From contig NC_090708.1 in NCBI RefSeq assembly GCF_040954835.1, forward strand, positions 27,726,001-27,790,000: a stretch of DNA of 64,000 nt. Direction: 5' to 3'. This document shows, piece after piece, positions 45,512 to 57,412 of this stretch. The translations under genes and the position numbers were made by a program. This DNA comes from Lepisosteus oculatus (taxonomy: Eukaryota; Chordata; Actinopteri; Semionotiformes; Lepisosteidae). Below the pieces are notes generated by a model that made no database searches, was not told the origin of the DNA, and saw nothing but the letters and a program-made list of their open reading frames with translations. Every line of letters starts with the position of its first letter. The first letter of the stretch is position 1.

Positions 45512-46008
45512 ATATTCAATTATAATTATAATTATATTCATGTTGCAAAAGAACTGCAACGGACATAAAAACTCCCTTGCTTTTAACAGAGCGTTCCATA
45601 ATTTCTAACTATGAAAATGCCAGGTGAAAGGATTTGTAAACATATTTTGTTAAAGCAAGTCAGTTTTTTCCGCAACACATAAAATACATTTTTCCAAGAA
45701 AGTTTAGCCTTTGTCACTAATGAAACCACTAAATAAAGACATAAATATAGAAATCTTAAGATTTGTTTTATTTAATGTTGGTAGCAGGATGAACTGTCAG
45801 AGTGTATATTTTGTCGCAGAGTATTTAGAAATGAGTTATTTCAAGATGAAAAAGAAAACATACACGAAACATGGTTTCATTATGACCAGAATCGGTTTTG
45901 AGATATTTTTAACTTGATTTACAGTATTTGAGAGGTATGTCTTAACACCGATACTACAGTGCTTAAGTACTGCTCACGTATATGTTTCTAGGTTTATATT
46001 ATGCATTT
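45512..46008. mobile_element. DNA-transposon debris that truncates OR3
   Basis: Positions 45560-45790 match 32250-32430. Positions 45850-46000 match the complement of about 3785-3925 inside the 525-4604 element. No ends identified. Confidence 0.5.
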
Positions 46009-46876
46009 CATGAACTGAAGGAATGGGTAAACATAGCTGATGCGGATCCACAGAGCCAGCATATTAAGATGTTTATAATTAGAGGCAATTTGTTTAAATA
46101 ACTAGGTATGGATACTGATGTGCAAGAGAGGTGGAAAGGCTGTTTCCTTAAGCCAGCACTATAAAATATTTTATTCTCAGTGAGATGCTGCCATTTCATA
46201 GCGGGTTTCTTACACGGTGTATAGTTCCATCCACACAGTACCTTTACTTCCATTTCTAATCTCTTTATCCAGTACAGAGGATTTGGAGCCTATCCCAGTA
46301 AGCAACGGACACAAGGCAGAATACACCCTGGACATAGCGCCAGTCCATCACAGGACAGACAGACACAAACACACACACACCAGGGCCAGTTTTCCCATAA
46401 ACCAATTAACTTACCAGTATGTTTTGGAGTGCGAGAGGGAGTCATATCACACATATGGAGAAAAACCATGTAACCCAGAGAGAACATGTACACACACAGG
46501 ATGGCAGGAATTGAACCTAGGACCCCAGTGCTGCAAGATAGCAATGCTAACCACTTTGCCACCATTATAAATGGATGGATAGCTTAGTTATCTTTCTAGT
46601 TCACAGGTTTGCATGCATAATTTAATTTTGAAAGCCACTGAGACATCAGGTACTACTGTTGTATTTATGAAAAAGAAACAAAACAAAAAACATACTAACA
46701 ACTGTCCCATCCTACTCCGTAGTTAATACATTTTATTATTCATGAACAGTTAACATTGTTAGCAAAATATTTTGAATTATATTTAACCCTATTTTTTCTT
46801 TAGTTTTGTATTTAACTTATTATATGATAGTCAGACTTAATGTATATTTGAACAATGAAAATATATTTTTACAAGA
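46009..46876. repeat. Duplicated segment, copy 2 (pairs with 33583-34432)
   Basis: Same order of flank, tRNA-SINE (about 46245-46563, minus strand) and flank as the first copy. It ends at the breakpoint with retroelement A (shared ATATATTTTTACAAGAT, then divergence). Confidence 0.75.
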
Positions 46877-46878
46877 TT

Positions 46879-49578
46879 TTACATTAAGCACTTAAAATTA
46901 ATATGGTTAATAATAGTAAACTGTAACATGCTGTAACAAGATCGGTTAAACTGCGAAGAAAATGCTTTCAGAGAAAATGTTTCAGGTGTGAAGAACATAG
47001 ATCTCCTGGTGTCTTTCTCAGTATGCCATGTGGCATCTTGGGCACCAACATCCTGGAAATCTGGGGAGATCTGACACAGCTGCTGATGCTGCTCCTCCTT
47101 TTCCAGGGCATCTGCTTTTTCGATTTGTTCATGCCTGTGCTCTAGGAACCCTGCAGGAGGCGGTGCAGCGGTGGAGCATGCCTGACCCTCGGCTGAGTGG
47201 ACATCTGGAGCACCTGAGTGATCTGGGATTGTTACCCTATTCTCACTGTTCAGGTCCACCCTGCACACTTCCTGATTGAGGAATCCTTCTATCGGCATGT
47301 TTACAATCGTTCGCTGGGGGTAGGTGTAGGACACCTGCTCGCTCCCCCCTTCCCTCGCTAGGGGTTCAGGGAGCTGCCCCAGCACTGGGATAGCTAGTTC
47401 ACTGTCTTTGAACTCACTATCACCCACCAGGCCCATGTCAGTGCAGGCGGGGATTCTGACACCTCTCTTTGCGATGTCCTGCACTGGCAGGCGGGTGACT
47501 TTACCATCCAGCTCCAGTCTGGCTGAACCACTGTTGGTCAGACTCAGACTGACAAACTGAGCTGGCGGCTGTAAGAAAACCGGCTCGGCTTTCATTCCCT
47601 GTCCCTTCTGGGGGACTGGGTGTGTAGGCAACCCTGCCGTTGAGGCAGGAACAATCAGGTCAGTCTCACTCACTACCTGGTAGTTGTGAGAAATAATGTT
47701 ACCTGACTGCAGGTTCCCTGGGTCAAAGCAGAGGGAATCGGCATCTGGGATCAGGTGTGTCCACAGCGCAGTAGTCTCAGCGTCCAGCTGGACCTCCTGT
47801 CTAACCTGTGAATGTTGCACCAGGGGCACCTGGCGGTGGCCCTGCGACAGCTGCTCAAGCAGATCCTCACTAATAGAGGACCTCTCAGGGCTAAGGGTGA
47901 GGGCTACATCACCAACCTGCTCTCCTGCCATCTGGATCCCTTCCACCACTGCGGGGTGGTGGTCCTGACCCCTCTTGGGTGCCAGGGTGCACAGGGAAAG
48001 CTCCTTTTCATCGCCAGGTGGGGAGATCTGCTCCTCTTTAGGGACGTAAAAGGTGTGTGCTTTACCTGGTGGATCAAGCGGCTGCTTGGAGCACCGCTCC
48101 TGTGGCATGGAGGCTGTTGGGACCTCAGCCGGGACACGACTTCCCTGTATATCCGGGGAACAAGGAAATATTTTTATTTCTTGTCCAGAGGGAACAGAAG
48201 GAATCTCCGCATAGGCTTCTGTGTTCGGTGGGCACTGTGTGAGCACAGTCTTCCTCTTGGCCCCCCTTTCCTTCTGTACAGAAGGCTTAGGAGCCTTGAC
48301 CTGTTTCCACACCTTGCCTTTCTGGTGATCCACCAAAGGTTCCTCTCTGAGTCGCATGCCCTTTTCTTTTTCTACCCGTTTGAGCTTGCCGTGTGACATC
48401 AAACACCTCTCAACCTCAGTGTCAATCAGTGTCTCACTGGGTAAGACATCTCCCATGGCAGCCTTGAGGTAAAAGCTTCTTGCTTTTCCTCTGCGTTTTA
48501 CTGCCTGCTCTGTGACTTCAGGGGTGGAGTCAGCACTCACTTGGGAGTGGCTGACCTTATCCAGGCAGGAACCCTTCCGCTCAATCAGATAGACTGAGGG
48601 AGGGAGAGGGGGCGGGTCTCCGCCTCCTCCATTGGAGAGTATCAGCTCATTCACGCTTCCGGCAGCCTTGGGGAACGGTTGTCCCTGTCCTAATAAAGCT
48701 TGTTCAAGCCTGGCCAGGCGGGCGGCTACTGAATCCTTTTGTTCAGCCTTTTCTAGCCCTTTCCCTCCCCCGGTGTTCTCATGGCACTTAGGACGCTGGG
48801 TGTGGTCCTGTGTGAGTGCTTTGGAACGGGGCTTAGCCAGCTCAGGAGCCTGTGCTCCTTCGAGCAGGGGGGAATTAACCCTGCTGGCTCTGACGGCGAA
48901 CGCAGTCGCTTTAGCAACTTTTTGCTCAGAGCGACTTTGGACATCATACTCCCAGGCTTTCTGCACGAATCTCTTGATATCAGTCATTTTCATGGTCTGT
49001 GCATCTGTATGCATTAAGATCATCTTTCTGACTGATGGGTGGAGATTCGCAATGAATAAACCCTTGAAATGTGTGTTCTCTTCGCAACCCTCATCATTTC
49101 GCCCTGCAAAATAAGTTCGTCTAAGTCTCTCGTAATATTCGCGAGGGGACTCTGCTCTCTCGTGCTTAATGTTAAGAGCGGCGGCTATCGCAGCAGTTGG
49201 GTCAATAAACGCACTGTATTCTTCGATAAGTGCTTGACAAAGCTGCTCAAAATCATTACAGACTTCTTTCATCTGCCTAGCCATCCACTCATGTACAGCT
49301 CTGCTGGTAGTTTTTCTAACCAGAAACACTTTCTCCTGTTCTGTGGCGTTTGGCAGGTACTGCAGGTTATACCTGAGGTCTTGAATATAACTCTCGATAT
49401 TATTCTCTGACACCGCGGGGTCAAATCTCTCTATGTCCTTCGCTAGCTCTCTCAGAGAATGGAGATTTATTCTCCTAGCTTCTCCGCTGACGGAGATATG
49501 GCAGAGATCGTGGTCAGACCTGTCGCTGCTAGAGAGAGTGCTTAATAGCGACTCGAATTCAGACCTTTTAGCAACCAT
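46879..49578 (-). CDS. Gag-like protein of retroelement A, uninterrupted, protease deleted
   Basis: 899 codons from the ATG at 49578. A GTG start at 49638 would add 20 codons. The N-terminal third is capsid-like (residues about 30-220): [60 protein letters not shown] and [13 protein letters not shown]. It is clearly homologous to the broken gag of element B (54511-55391). The middle is low-complexity. Where B encodes the protease IDTGAE, A reads IDTEVE and the following residues fuse in frame to a point about 90 residues later, so the aspartic protease is gone. The coiled-coil part of B's N-terminus is also missing in frame. The end runs into unrelated sequence. No RT remains. It is either a recent defective copy or a retained gag-derived gene; expression is unknown. 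Confidence 0.75.
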   Translation of the reverse strand: MVAKRSEFESLLSTLSSSDRSDHDLCHISVSGEARRINLHSLRELAKDIERFDPAVSENNIESYIQDLRYNLQYLPNATEQEKVFLVRKTTSRAVHEWMARQMKEVCNDFEQLCQALIEEYSAFIDPTAAIAAALNIKHERAESPREYYERLRRTYFAGRNDEGCEENTHFKGLFIANLHPSVRKMILMHTDAQTMKMTDIKRFVQKAWEYDVQSRSEQKVAKATAFAVRASRVNSPLLEGAQAPELAKPRSKALTQDHTQRPKCHENTGGGKGLEKAEQKDSVAARLARLEQALLGQGQPFPKAAGSVNELILSNGGGGDPPPLPPSVYLIERKGSCLDKVSHSQVSADSTPEVTEQAVKRRGKARSFYLKAAMGDVLPSETLIDTEVERCLMSHGKLKRVEKEKGMRLREEPLVDHQKGKVWKQVKAPKPSVQKERGAKRKTVLTQCPPNTEAYAEIPSVPSGQEIKIFPCSPDIQGSRVPAEVPTASMPQERCSKQPLDPPGKAHTFYVPKEEQISPPGDEKELSLCTLAPKRGQDHHPAVVEGIQMAGEQVGDVALTLSPERSSISEDLLEQLSQGHRQVPLVQHSQVRQEVQLDAETTALWTHLIPDADSLCFDPGNLQSGNIISHNYQVVSETDLIVPASTAGLPTHPVPQKGQGMKAEPVFLQPPAQFVSLSLTNSGSARLELDGKVTRLPVQDIAKRGVRIPACTDMGLVGDSEFKDSELAIPVLGQLPEPLAREGGSEQVSYTYPQRTIVNMPIEGFLNQEVCRVDLNSENRVTIPDHSGAPDVHSAEGQACSTAAPPPAGFLEHRHEQIEKADALEKEEQHQQLCQISPDFQDVGAQDATWHTEKDTRRSMFFTPETFSLKAFSSQFNRSCYSMLQFTIINHINFKCLM

Positions 49579-49823
49579 CGTTAACTTAAAGAGTATTACT
49601 TTTAAGTACGCAATCACAGTTTTACCACAGAAAACCACAAGATCAAGTATGCAATCAACCCGGTAGATCGCAAAAGATCACAAAACAATCAAGCACTGCT
49701 TAAGTAAGGGGAACTTTTTTTCTTTCGGCTTTCAGCACACTGTATTGTCGTGTATGAAACCCGCGGCGTTTTATATTGAATTATTCCGCTTGGTTGACTC
49801 ATTTCAGTCTTGCCACGGCCGTG

Positions 49824-49914
49824 CCAGGGACGCCAAATAATGTAGATTAAGCCGGCTCAGGGACGCCAAATAATGTAGTGATTCATAGCCGTTCAGGGAC
49901 TCCAAATATGTAAG
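49824..49914 (-). repeat. Three tandem LTR-end/primer-site junctions of element A
   Basis: CAGGGACGCCAAATAATGTAG occurs, exact or near exact, at 49825-49845, 49858-49878 and (with changes) 49894-49914. On the minus strand each reads an LTR-like CTACA/TTACA end, then TTATTTGGCGTCCCTG, the primer-binding site. Spacings are 33 and 36 bp. Confidence 0.75.
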
Positions 49915-51307
49915 AAAACTGGCTCTCTGAAGGCACCAGTTCTGTAGGGTTTGGGCATTTACTGGGACAATTATTAATTGTAGCAGTAAATCACAAAATA
50001 GATTATTTTGATGGCTTTAGAATCCAACCATGCAACATAACTCTAACAACGCACACACACAGGTACTAATACACGAGGATACATTTATTAATACATAGAA
50101 TATGCATATAAACCTAACAGATCTTATCGAGAGGGTTATCAGAATACAAAAGATATATATATATATTCAGTCAGTTACAAAGAGTTACACATATCAAGAG
50201 GACATACATTCAGTATATCATTCATTTAGATCGTTTTCATAAATGAACTTGGTTATAACTTCTACATTAGATACTCAAAACAAGTACATAACTCTTAGGA
50301 ATTAAATTGATATCAACTGGCTGGGATAACAATTGAATTCTCGATCTGTAATGCATTGAAGTTGAATACTCATCCAATTTCTGGGGATTCAGATCTCCTG
50401 CGGGCACAAAGAAACAGTTGCAGTCTGTTGCTGTCTCTGGCTCCGTGCCAGGCTGTGCTGTGCGGTTTGCGACGGTGCGCTGCAGATGCTCACCGACCGG
50501 CTAGTTAGTGTTGGCTTTAACTAGCACAGTTTGTGCAAAGATGACTGTGGGTCCCGGCAAGTCAGGAAGAGGACCGGTTCGTTCCTGGTGAAGCGCTAGT
50601 TCTGCTGTCCACAGTTCCGACCTGTTCACGAGGCCTGCTGCTGGTGCTAACCTCGGGTGGATCCTCTGGTTACTCTCTGGCAACCTCCGCTCTAGACTCT
50701 TAGAACAAAGGAAAGTTCTGGCACTCGGACACACTGGCCGTTCCGTGGTTGTCCGGGCTGACTCTCAGGATGGTCAGGAGGCGCTCTGCGAGAATGTCCT
50801 GCCCTTGGGAGCCTTCTGCTCCTGGTCCGTCCTGCCCTGGAATTCTCCTTTGAATTCCCTTTAGAATTGTCCACTGAATTCTCCACTGAATGTTCCTGAA
50901 TCTTACTGAATCTCTCAGGCTCTCTGTGTTGCCTGTTTTTACCTGGAGGAACTTCAGCTCGTTGATTGGCTGGAAGTTCCATGGGCATCAGAGTCCCACG
51001 TGGGTTACGCGGCCCTACCAGTCCCTGATTGGTTGATCAAGGTGAGATATGAGTCACTTACTCCTGACACTTAGGAATGCAGTCCAGATGTCCATCTGGC
51101 ACTCCCTAGACAGATAGGCGTCAATGGATGACCATTGATCATGATAGCCAGGCTTAGCTAAGTGCATCCCCCTTTGGGAGCTGTCCTAGGAAACCTTAAA
51201 TCAGCCTGCATGAATAGTTTCTCTGTGGTGCAGCAGAGAGATGAGGCCTAATTTGGGAAAGCTCAGAAACACTTAATTCTGCCTTATTAATAAGCCTTGC
51301 CGCTACA
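49909..51307 (-). mobile_element. 5' LTR of retroelement A
   Basis: 1399 bp, TGTAGCGGC (51307, minus strand) to CTTACA (49909), matching the solo LTRs at 42578-43989 and 29560-30287 in inverse orientation. AATAAA on the minus strand is at 50094-50099. It is inserted in the RT/RNase H region of element B. The 3' LTR of A is absent: the element is cut at 46877. Confidence 0.85.
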
Positions 51308-54300
51308 GCGCACTACCGAGTTTGCGCTTCAGCTCCATCACAGCCTGTTCTGGGGAAGGCCCCCTCTCAAAGGGCATGTCTTTCTGCAACAGCTTGTGGA
51401 GGGGCCTTGCTATTTCAGTGTAATCCTCAATGAACTGTCGGGAATAATTACATACTCCCAGAAAGTTGCTCAGTTCAGACAGGTTAGTGGGCGACTTCAT
51501 ATTCTGGATAGCTTGGACTCTGCTGGACTGTGGCTGTATGCCTTGGGCTGTCCCACGTACTCCACTTGGGTCCTACACCACTGTCCCTTAGCCAGGGACA
51601 GTTTGGCCTCTGCACGGGAGAGCTGGGTCAACACATGCCTGATCTCGGCCATGTGTTCTTCCCAGGTCTGACTCCTCATCAGAATATCGTCCACATAGAC
51701 CAGGTTGCCCCTGGCGGCTGCATCACTCATGGCTTTGTGCAGAAATATGTTGAACTCCGCTGGGGAATACCCAAAGGGGCATCGATTCCAGGTGAACTGC
51801 CTGTTTCCAAAGGAAAAGGCCAGTTTGTACTGGTCTGTCGGTTGTACCTTAAGGGTCCAGAACCCATTGGCCACATCCACTGTGGTGAAATATTTCGCTG
51901 TTGTAACCTTGGCTGACTCCTGATCTAGGTAGATCATTGGCCATCGTGACAAAGGAACCTGTTTATTCAGCTGCCGGTAGTCAATGGTCAGATGCCATTT
52001 ACCATTGGGTTTCAGCACCGGCCACAGTGGGGAGTTATAAGTGAGTTACACTCCCTTATGATCTGACGCTCTAGTAGAGCATCCAACGTCTGCTTTATGG
52101 ACTCGTATGCCGTGAGGGGAATGTGATACTGCCTGACATATGTTGGGCGGGCGGCAGGGGCTGTGGGAATGCGCACTGTGTGCAAATCTGTCACCCCGCA
52201 GTCATAGGCGTCCCGTGCAAACATTTCCTGGAAATCCTGGAAGATCTGACGCAGCTACTGACGCTGGCTTTCCGTTTCCAGGGCATCTGCCTTACCAACC
52301 TGTTCCTGTACCTGCTCTAGGAACCCCACTTTTGATGACATGGCGGTATCCCGGGTCGCACTCTCGGTTGAGTGGTCCGTCGGAACACCTGCGTGTACTG
52401 TGTACACAACCATCTCATCCTTATCGCTAAGGTCCACCCTGCACACCTCCTGGTTGCAGAATCCCTCTATTGGCATAATTGCAATCATCCGCCGGGGGTA
52501 GGTGTAGTACACCTGCTCGGTTCCCCCCTCCCTGGCCAAGGGACCAGGGAGCTGCCCCAGTACTGGGATGGCCAGTTCGAAATCATAGAAACCATTGTCA
52601 ATTACCAGTCCCATGTCAGTGCGAGCAGGGATTTTGACATCTTGTTTTGCTATGTTCTGCACCAACAGGCAGGTGGCTCGGCCATTCCGTTCCAGTCTGG
52701 GGGTACCACAGACTGCTAGGTTCAGTCTGATAAACTGAGCTGATGGTTGGAAGAAAACCATCTCAGCATCCATTCTCTGTCCCTTCTTTAGGACAAGGCG
52801 TACCGGAAACCCTGCTGTTGACGCAGGAACGATCAGGTCCGATTCGTTTACTACCTGGCAGGCCTGAGGAATCGTCTGACCTGACCGAATGTTCTCGGGG
52901 TCGCCGCTTAGAGAGTGGGCATCTGGGTTCACCCGTGTCCACAGCACACTGTTTACTGTGTCCAGCTGGTCGCCCAGTCGAACCAATAGGTCTGCACCAA
53001 TACAGCCCAAATGGGTCAGCTGAGGTGCTACCTGGAAGTAGTGAGCAAACTTCCTTTATCCGATGGAGATGGAAGCTACACAGCTTCCTTTGCTCCTAAC
53101 GGACCTATGAGGTGGGGGTGCCCACCACAGAACCTGTGACTGCGTCACCAGGGTCACCTGACGGTTTCGCGACAGGTCCTCGAACAGACCTTCACTGATT
53201 ATGGACTTCTCAGATCTGAGGCTACGAATTACAACATCAACCTGCACTTCTGCCACCTGGACCCCTCCCACCACCATGGAGTGGTAGTCCCGGTCCCCCT
53301 GAGGTACCAGGGTGCACAGAAAGGACTCCCATTCATTACCGGACAGGGAGATCCACTCTTCTTCAGGGATGAAAAAGGGGTGTGCTTTACCTGGCGGGTC
53401 AAGCAGCTGCTCGGAGCACTGCTCCTGTAGTTGGGAGACCGTGGGAGTGCTGGCCTGGGCAGGACTTCCCTGCAGTTTTGGAAAGCAAGAGGAGACAATT
53501 ATTTCTCGTCCAGAAGAACCAGGAGGAACCTCCAACTCAGCTATAGTGTTCAGTGGGCACTGTGTGAGCACAGCATAACCACTGAACCCCCCTTTTTTAC
53601 TGTGCGACAGGCTTAAGGTTTTTGACCTGAGCCCACAATTTTCCACACTGGCAGTCCACCAGAGGCTCCAGCCTGTCAAGCAGGTCTTGGCCAATGAGTA
53701 GTGGCTCTGTTTTAAACCTAGAGATATAAACAGGATGCACCAGGTTCATTTGCCCGAACCTAAGTGCCACCCACACTCGGTGTGTGATCCTGGCTTGATC
53801 CTGGATATAGCTGGAAATATCTATCTTACACGGTTCTACCTTAAGACTGATGCCTTTTCCTTTCGCTACTCGTTTGAGCTCGCTGAGTAGATCGGCTGAC
53901 ATCGAACTAATTTCAGCCCCAGTGTCAATCAGTGCTTCTCTAAGACGTTTTCAAGAGAAACCTTGATATAAATATGCCTTGCTTTGCTTTTCTGGCTGAG
54001 ATTCCCTAAGAATTGTTGGAAGCCTGCCTTTTCTTTGACTTCAGGGGCAGGGTCGGTGCCCAACTCAGAGTCACAGCCTTCTTCCAGGCAGGAACCTTCC
54101 CACCCAATCAGATAGACTGAGGGAGGGGTTTGGGATGGATCCCCGCCTCCTCCAGTGAGAAGGAGCGTGGTCCGCCTAAGCTCATTCACGCTTCCGGCAT
54201 TTGGTGCGGAAGGTTTACCCTGTCCTGATCTCTCAAGCAGGGCTTGTTCAAGCCGGGCCAGGCGGGCTGCAGTCAACTCCCTTCGTCCAGCCTTATGATA

Positions 54301-55773
54301 GGCTCTGCCTGAGCCCTTGCCTTCCCCGTAGTGCTCACGGCAGCTCTGACGCTTAGTGCGGTCCTGCCTGCCTATTTTGCGCCGGGGCTTAGCGGGCTCA
54401 GGAACCTCAGCTCCCTCGAGCTGAGGCGAGTCATCAACCCTGCTGGCTTAAGTGGCGAACACGGCCGTTTTAGCAGGTTTTCGCTCTGAGGAAGCAGAGA
54501 CTTCAGCTCCCTAGGCTTTTTGAGCCAACCTTCTAATGTCAGCCATTTTCATCGCTTTTGCATCAGTGTGCATCACAATCATTTTCCTGACTGAGTGATG
54601 CAGATTAGCAATGAATAAACCTTTGGAATTCACATTCTCTTTGCAACCCTCTTCATTCCGCCCTGCAAAATAAGTGCGCCTAAGCCTCTCATAATAGTCG
54701 CGAGGGGCTTCAGCTTTTTCGTGCTTAATATGGTGCGCAGCGGCCACGGCAGCTATGGGATCGATAAAAGCCGAAAATTCTCCGATCATTGCCTGACACA
54801 GCTCCTCAAAGCTATTACAGACCTCCGGTCCTTGTCTGGACATCCACTCGTGTACCGCTCGGCTAGTAATTTTCCTTACTAACATAGCCTTTCCTGTTCG
54901 GACGCTCCGGGCATAAACTGCAAAGTATAACTCAGCTCATCGATGTAGGTTTCCACATTGTTCCCTGACACTGATGGGTCAAACCTTTCTACATCTTTGG
55001 CTAACTGCCTCAGGGAGTGGAGGTTAATTTTTACGGTTTCTCCGCGGGCAGGGAGACAGCCGTGATCAGGAGCAGGGGGTCTCTGCCTGAATTGCATCGC
55101 CCTTGCGTCTCGCGCAGGACTCGGCGATCTCCCCCATGCCGATCCGACCACAGACCCTGGCCGGGAGAAACCTCCTCCCGGCGCGCTGGGTGAGCGCTCC
55201 GGGCTGCTAGGTGGGCTGGCATGCAAGTGGGATCTAGCCTGTTTTGCTTCCAGTATGGCAGCATCTAACTCCTTTTGCCTTTCCTGGCTGAGCTCATTTA
55301 AATTCTCAATTTCTTTTTCTTTTTCTTTCAAGCTCGCTTCCAGGTCTCTCCTTCCAGGTCTCAGCCACAGTTTCTCTAGCAGACAGGTCATCTAATTTAC
55401 CTAAAACTTCCCTGAGTCTGTCTTCACTTTTCTCATTTTGCACTCTCTTTTCTCTGATTATATCCAACAACTCAACTCGCTCCGCCTTATATCTTTCTAG
55501 CTTTCCCTGAAGCTTTTGAAACTTTGTCAGCTCGGACAAAGACAGTTCCAGCTGTTTAGCTAGATTTAAGGCGAAACTAGATAGGACCTGAACTGCGTTC
55601 ACGGACCCTCCTGTGTTTAGCTGGTTCGCTACCTTAGCTACTAAATTTACTTGCAGCTTCTCAATATCATCAAAGTTCAACTTTTCGATACCGCTCCAGT
55701 AACCAGGATTGTCGTCACTAGAAATAGTACTTATAAGCGACTCCACTTCAGACATTTTAGAAGCCATTGTCAT
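51308..55773 (-). pseudogene. Retroelement B gag-protease-RT, inactivated
   Basis: From 55773: an N-terminal MASKMSEVESLIS region with coiled-coil-like KEKEKEIENLNELSQER, then a capsid homologous to element A. Protease is [11 protein letters not shown] at 53895-53930, followed by a long linker. RT follows at 52224-51497 (LTIDYRQLNK, VDVANGFWTLKV, LVYVDDIL at about 51690-51715) and then the connection FLGVCNYSRQFIEDYTEIARPL up to the insertion of element A's LTR at 51307. Frames change at least eight times, including just before the protease, with stops between. The RT wording lies between retroviruses and Ty3/gypsy; I do not assign the superfamily. RNase H, integrase and the 3' LTR are not in the window. 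Confidence 0.85.
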
Positions 55774-56024
55774 TATGTCAGAGAAACTTTAAGAGTATTA
55801 CTTTTTTTGTCTTTTACCAAAATACAGTATGGAATCTAAACACCCGAGCAGATGGATTTCCAATCAGCACACGTTACACTAAACGCTAGAAAACAGGGGG
55901 ATTTCTTTACGCAGTTATCAGCACACCCGGTATTCGCGAATAGAAGCCGCGGTGCTGTGCTGAACTTGAACTCACAGCAACATCAGTTATTCTGTGCGAT
56001 TGATTCTCATTTCATTCTAAACTC

Positions 56025-56042
56025 GCCCGCCCAGGGACGCCA
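56025..56042 (-). promoter_or_regulatory. Primer-binding site of element B
   Basis: TGGCGTCCCTGGGCGGGC five bases after the 5' LTR on the minus strand. Its first eleven bases are shared with element A's sites. The tRNA was not identified. Confidence 0.6.
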
Positions 56043-56047
56043 TTAAA

Positions 56048-57412
56048 TGTAGTGGTTTGATGGGTTAACTGAGACAATGATTAATTGTAGCAGTAATCAC
56101 GAGGTTGTTCGTTGGGGCTTTTAGAAAATCAATCGTCAGAACAACTAACAACGCACACACACGGGTTCAATACACGAGATACATTTATTAATATAAATTG
56201 TGCACCAAACATATGCTAGTCTGCCTGGATATGAGCAGCAGACCTTACTGTGAGGGTTATCAATATACAAGGTATATAATCTCGAAGAGATGCAAACACA
56301 AAGAGATACACGACAGAGAATATAGGTCAATATATATCGTTCGGTTACCAAATCGCTAATCAGTGTTATTACCCACTGTTACTCTAAACTCGGAAGTAAA
56401 TACATTACTCATGAATTAAATTGCTAACAACTTGTGTTGAGGTACAATTGAATTCTCGAGACGCAATGTAGAACATGGGGTTTACTTATCCACTGTGTAT
56501 GGATTTGGAATTTCCCCGGCACGAACACCAAACCAGCTGACAGGCTCTGTTGCAGCCTCTGTTCCAGCGGTTGTCCAATGGGCGTTGTCCCGGCATCCTC
56601 TGGCTACCTGCCAACCAGTCGAGGTGCAGCTCGGAGTAGGACGGGCAGAGGAGTTTAACTGCGGCGCGCAGGGCAGTCGTTGCTCCGAGGGGATCTACCA
56701 GCAGTCCGGCTGGCTAGTAGAAAGTCTCTATGCACAGAGTGTATGCGCGAGTCCTCACAAGTCACTCTTTTTCCTGGGAAGAAGCTGGTTCGTTCCCGGT
56801 CCGGCGCTTCTTCTGAATAAGCTATTCAGGTTGTCGACGAGGGTCCAACTGTAGGCTGCCGTTGATCAAGCGGAGCATTCACGTTGGTAGAATTCTGAGT
56901 ACGTACGGGATCCTCGGCCTCGCGCTTAGAACAAAGTCCAAGTCCCTTTGCAGACAACAGCAGTTGTCACGTGATTGTCTCTGAGGATGCGCGAAAATGG
57001 CCAAGGAGAGCCCCTATCTGAGCTTGCGCTCCCTTTTTGACCAAGACACAGATGTGTGCTGATTGGTTGAGAGTTTGGCGGGCATTGGAGACCCACGTGG
57101 TATTACCACGCCCTGCCAGTCCCTGGTTGGTTGGTCAAGGTCACTTACTCTTGACTCTTAGGAATGCAGTCCAGATGTCCATTCGGCACTCCCTAGACTG
57201 ATAGGCTCCAATGGATGACCATTGATCATGATACACAGGCTTAGCTAAGTGCATCCCCGTCTTGGAGCCTTATCAAAAGAAAACATCTTAAATTAGCCTG
57301 CATGAATACTTTCTCTGTGGCTGCACCACAGAGATGGAGGGTGAGATGGGGCCTCATTTAGGACCGCATACCAATGCTTAATTCTGTCTTATTAACAAGC
57401 ATTGCCGCTACA
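56048..57412 (-). mobile_element. 5' LTR of retroelement B
   Basis: 1365 bp, TGTAGCGGCAATGC (57412, minus strand) to CCACTACA (56048). It matches the solo LTR at 19628-21000. AATAAA on the minus strand is at 56184-56189. The outer flank is AGCA; no partner is available because the 3' end is lost. Confidence 0.85.

Noticed and set aside
46008..46253. An 81-codon minus-strand frame also partly open at 33492-33773
   Set aside because: The two copies are recent duplicates, so shared openness is expected; no known domain.
47812..49114. Plus-strand frames of up to 194 codons
   Set aside because: They are antisense shadows of the gag-like frame 46879-49578.
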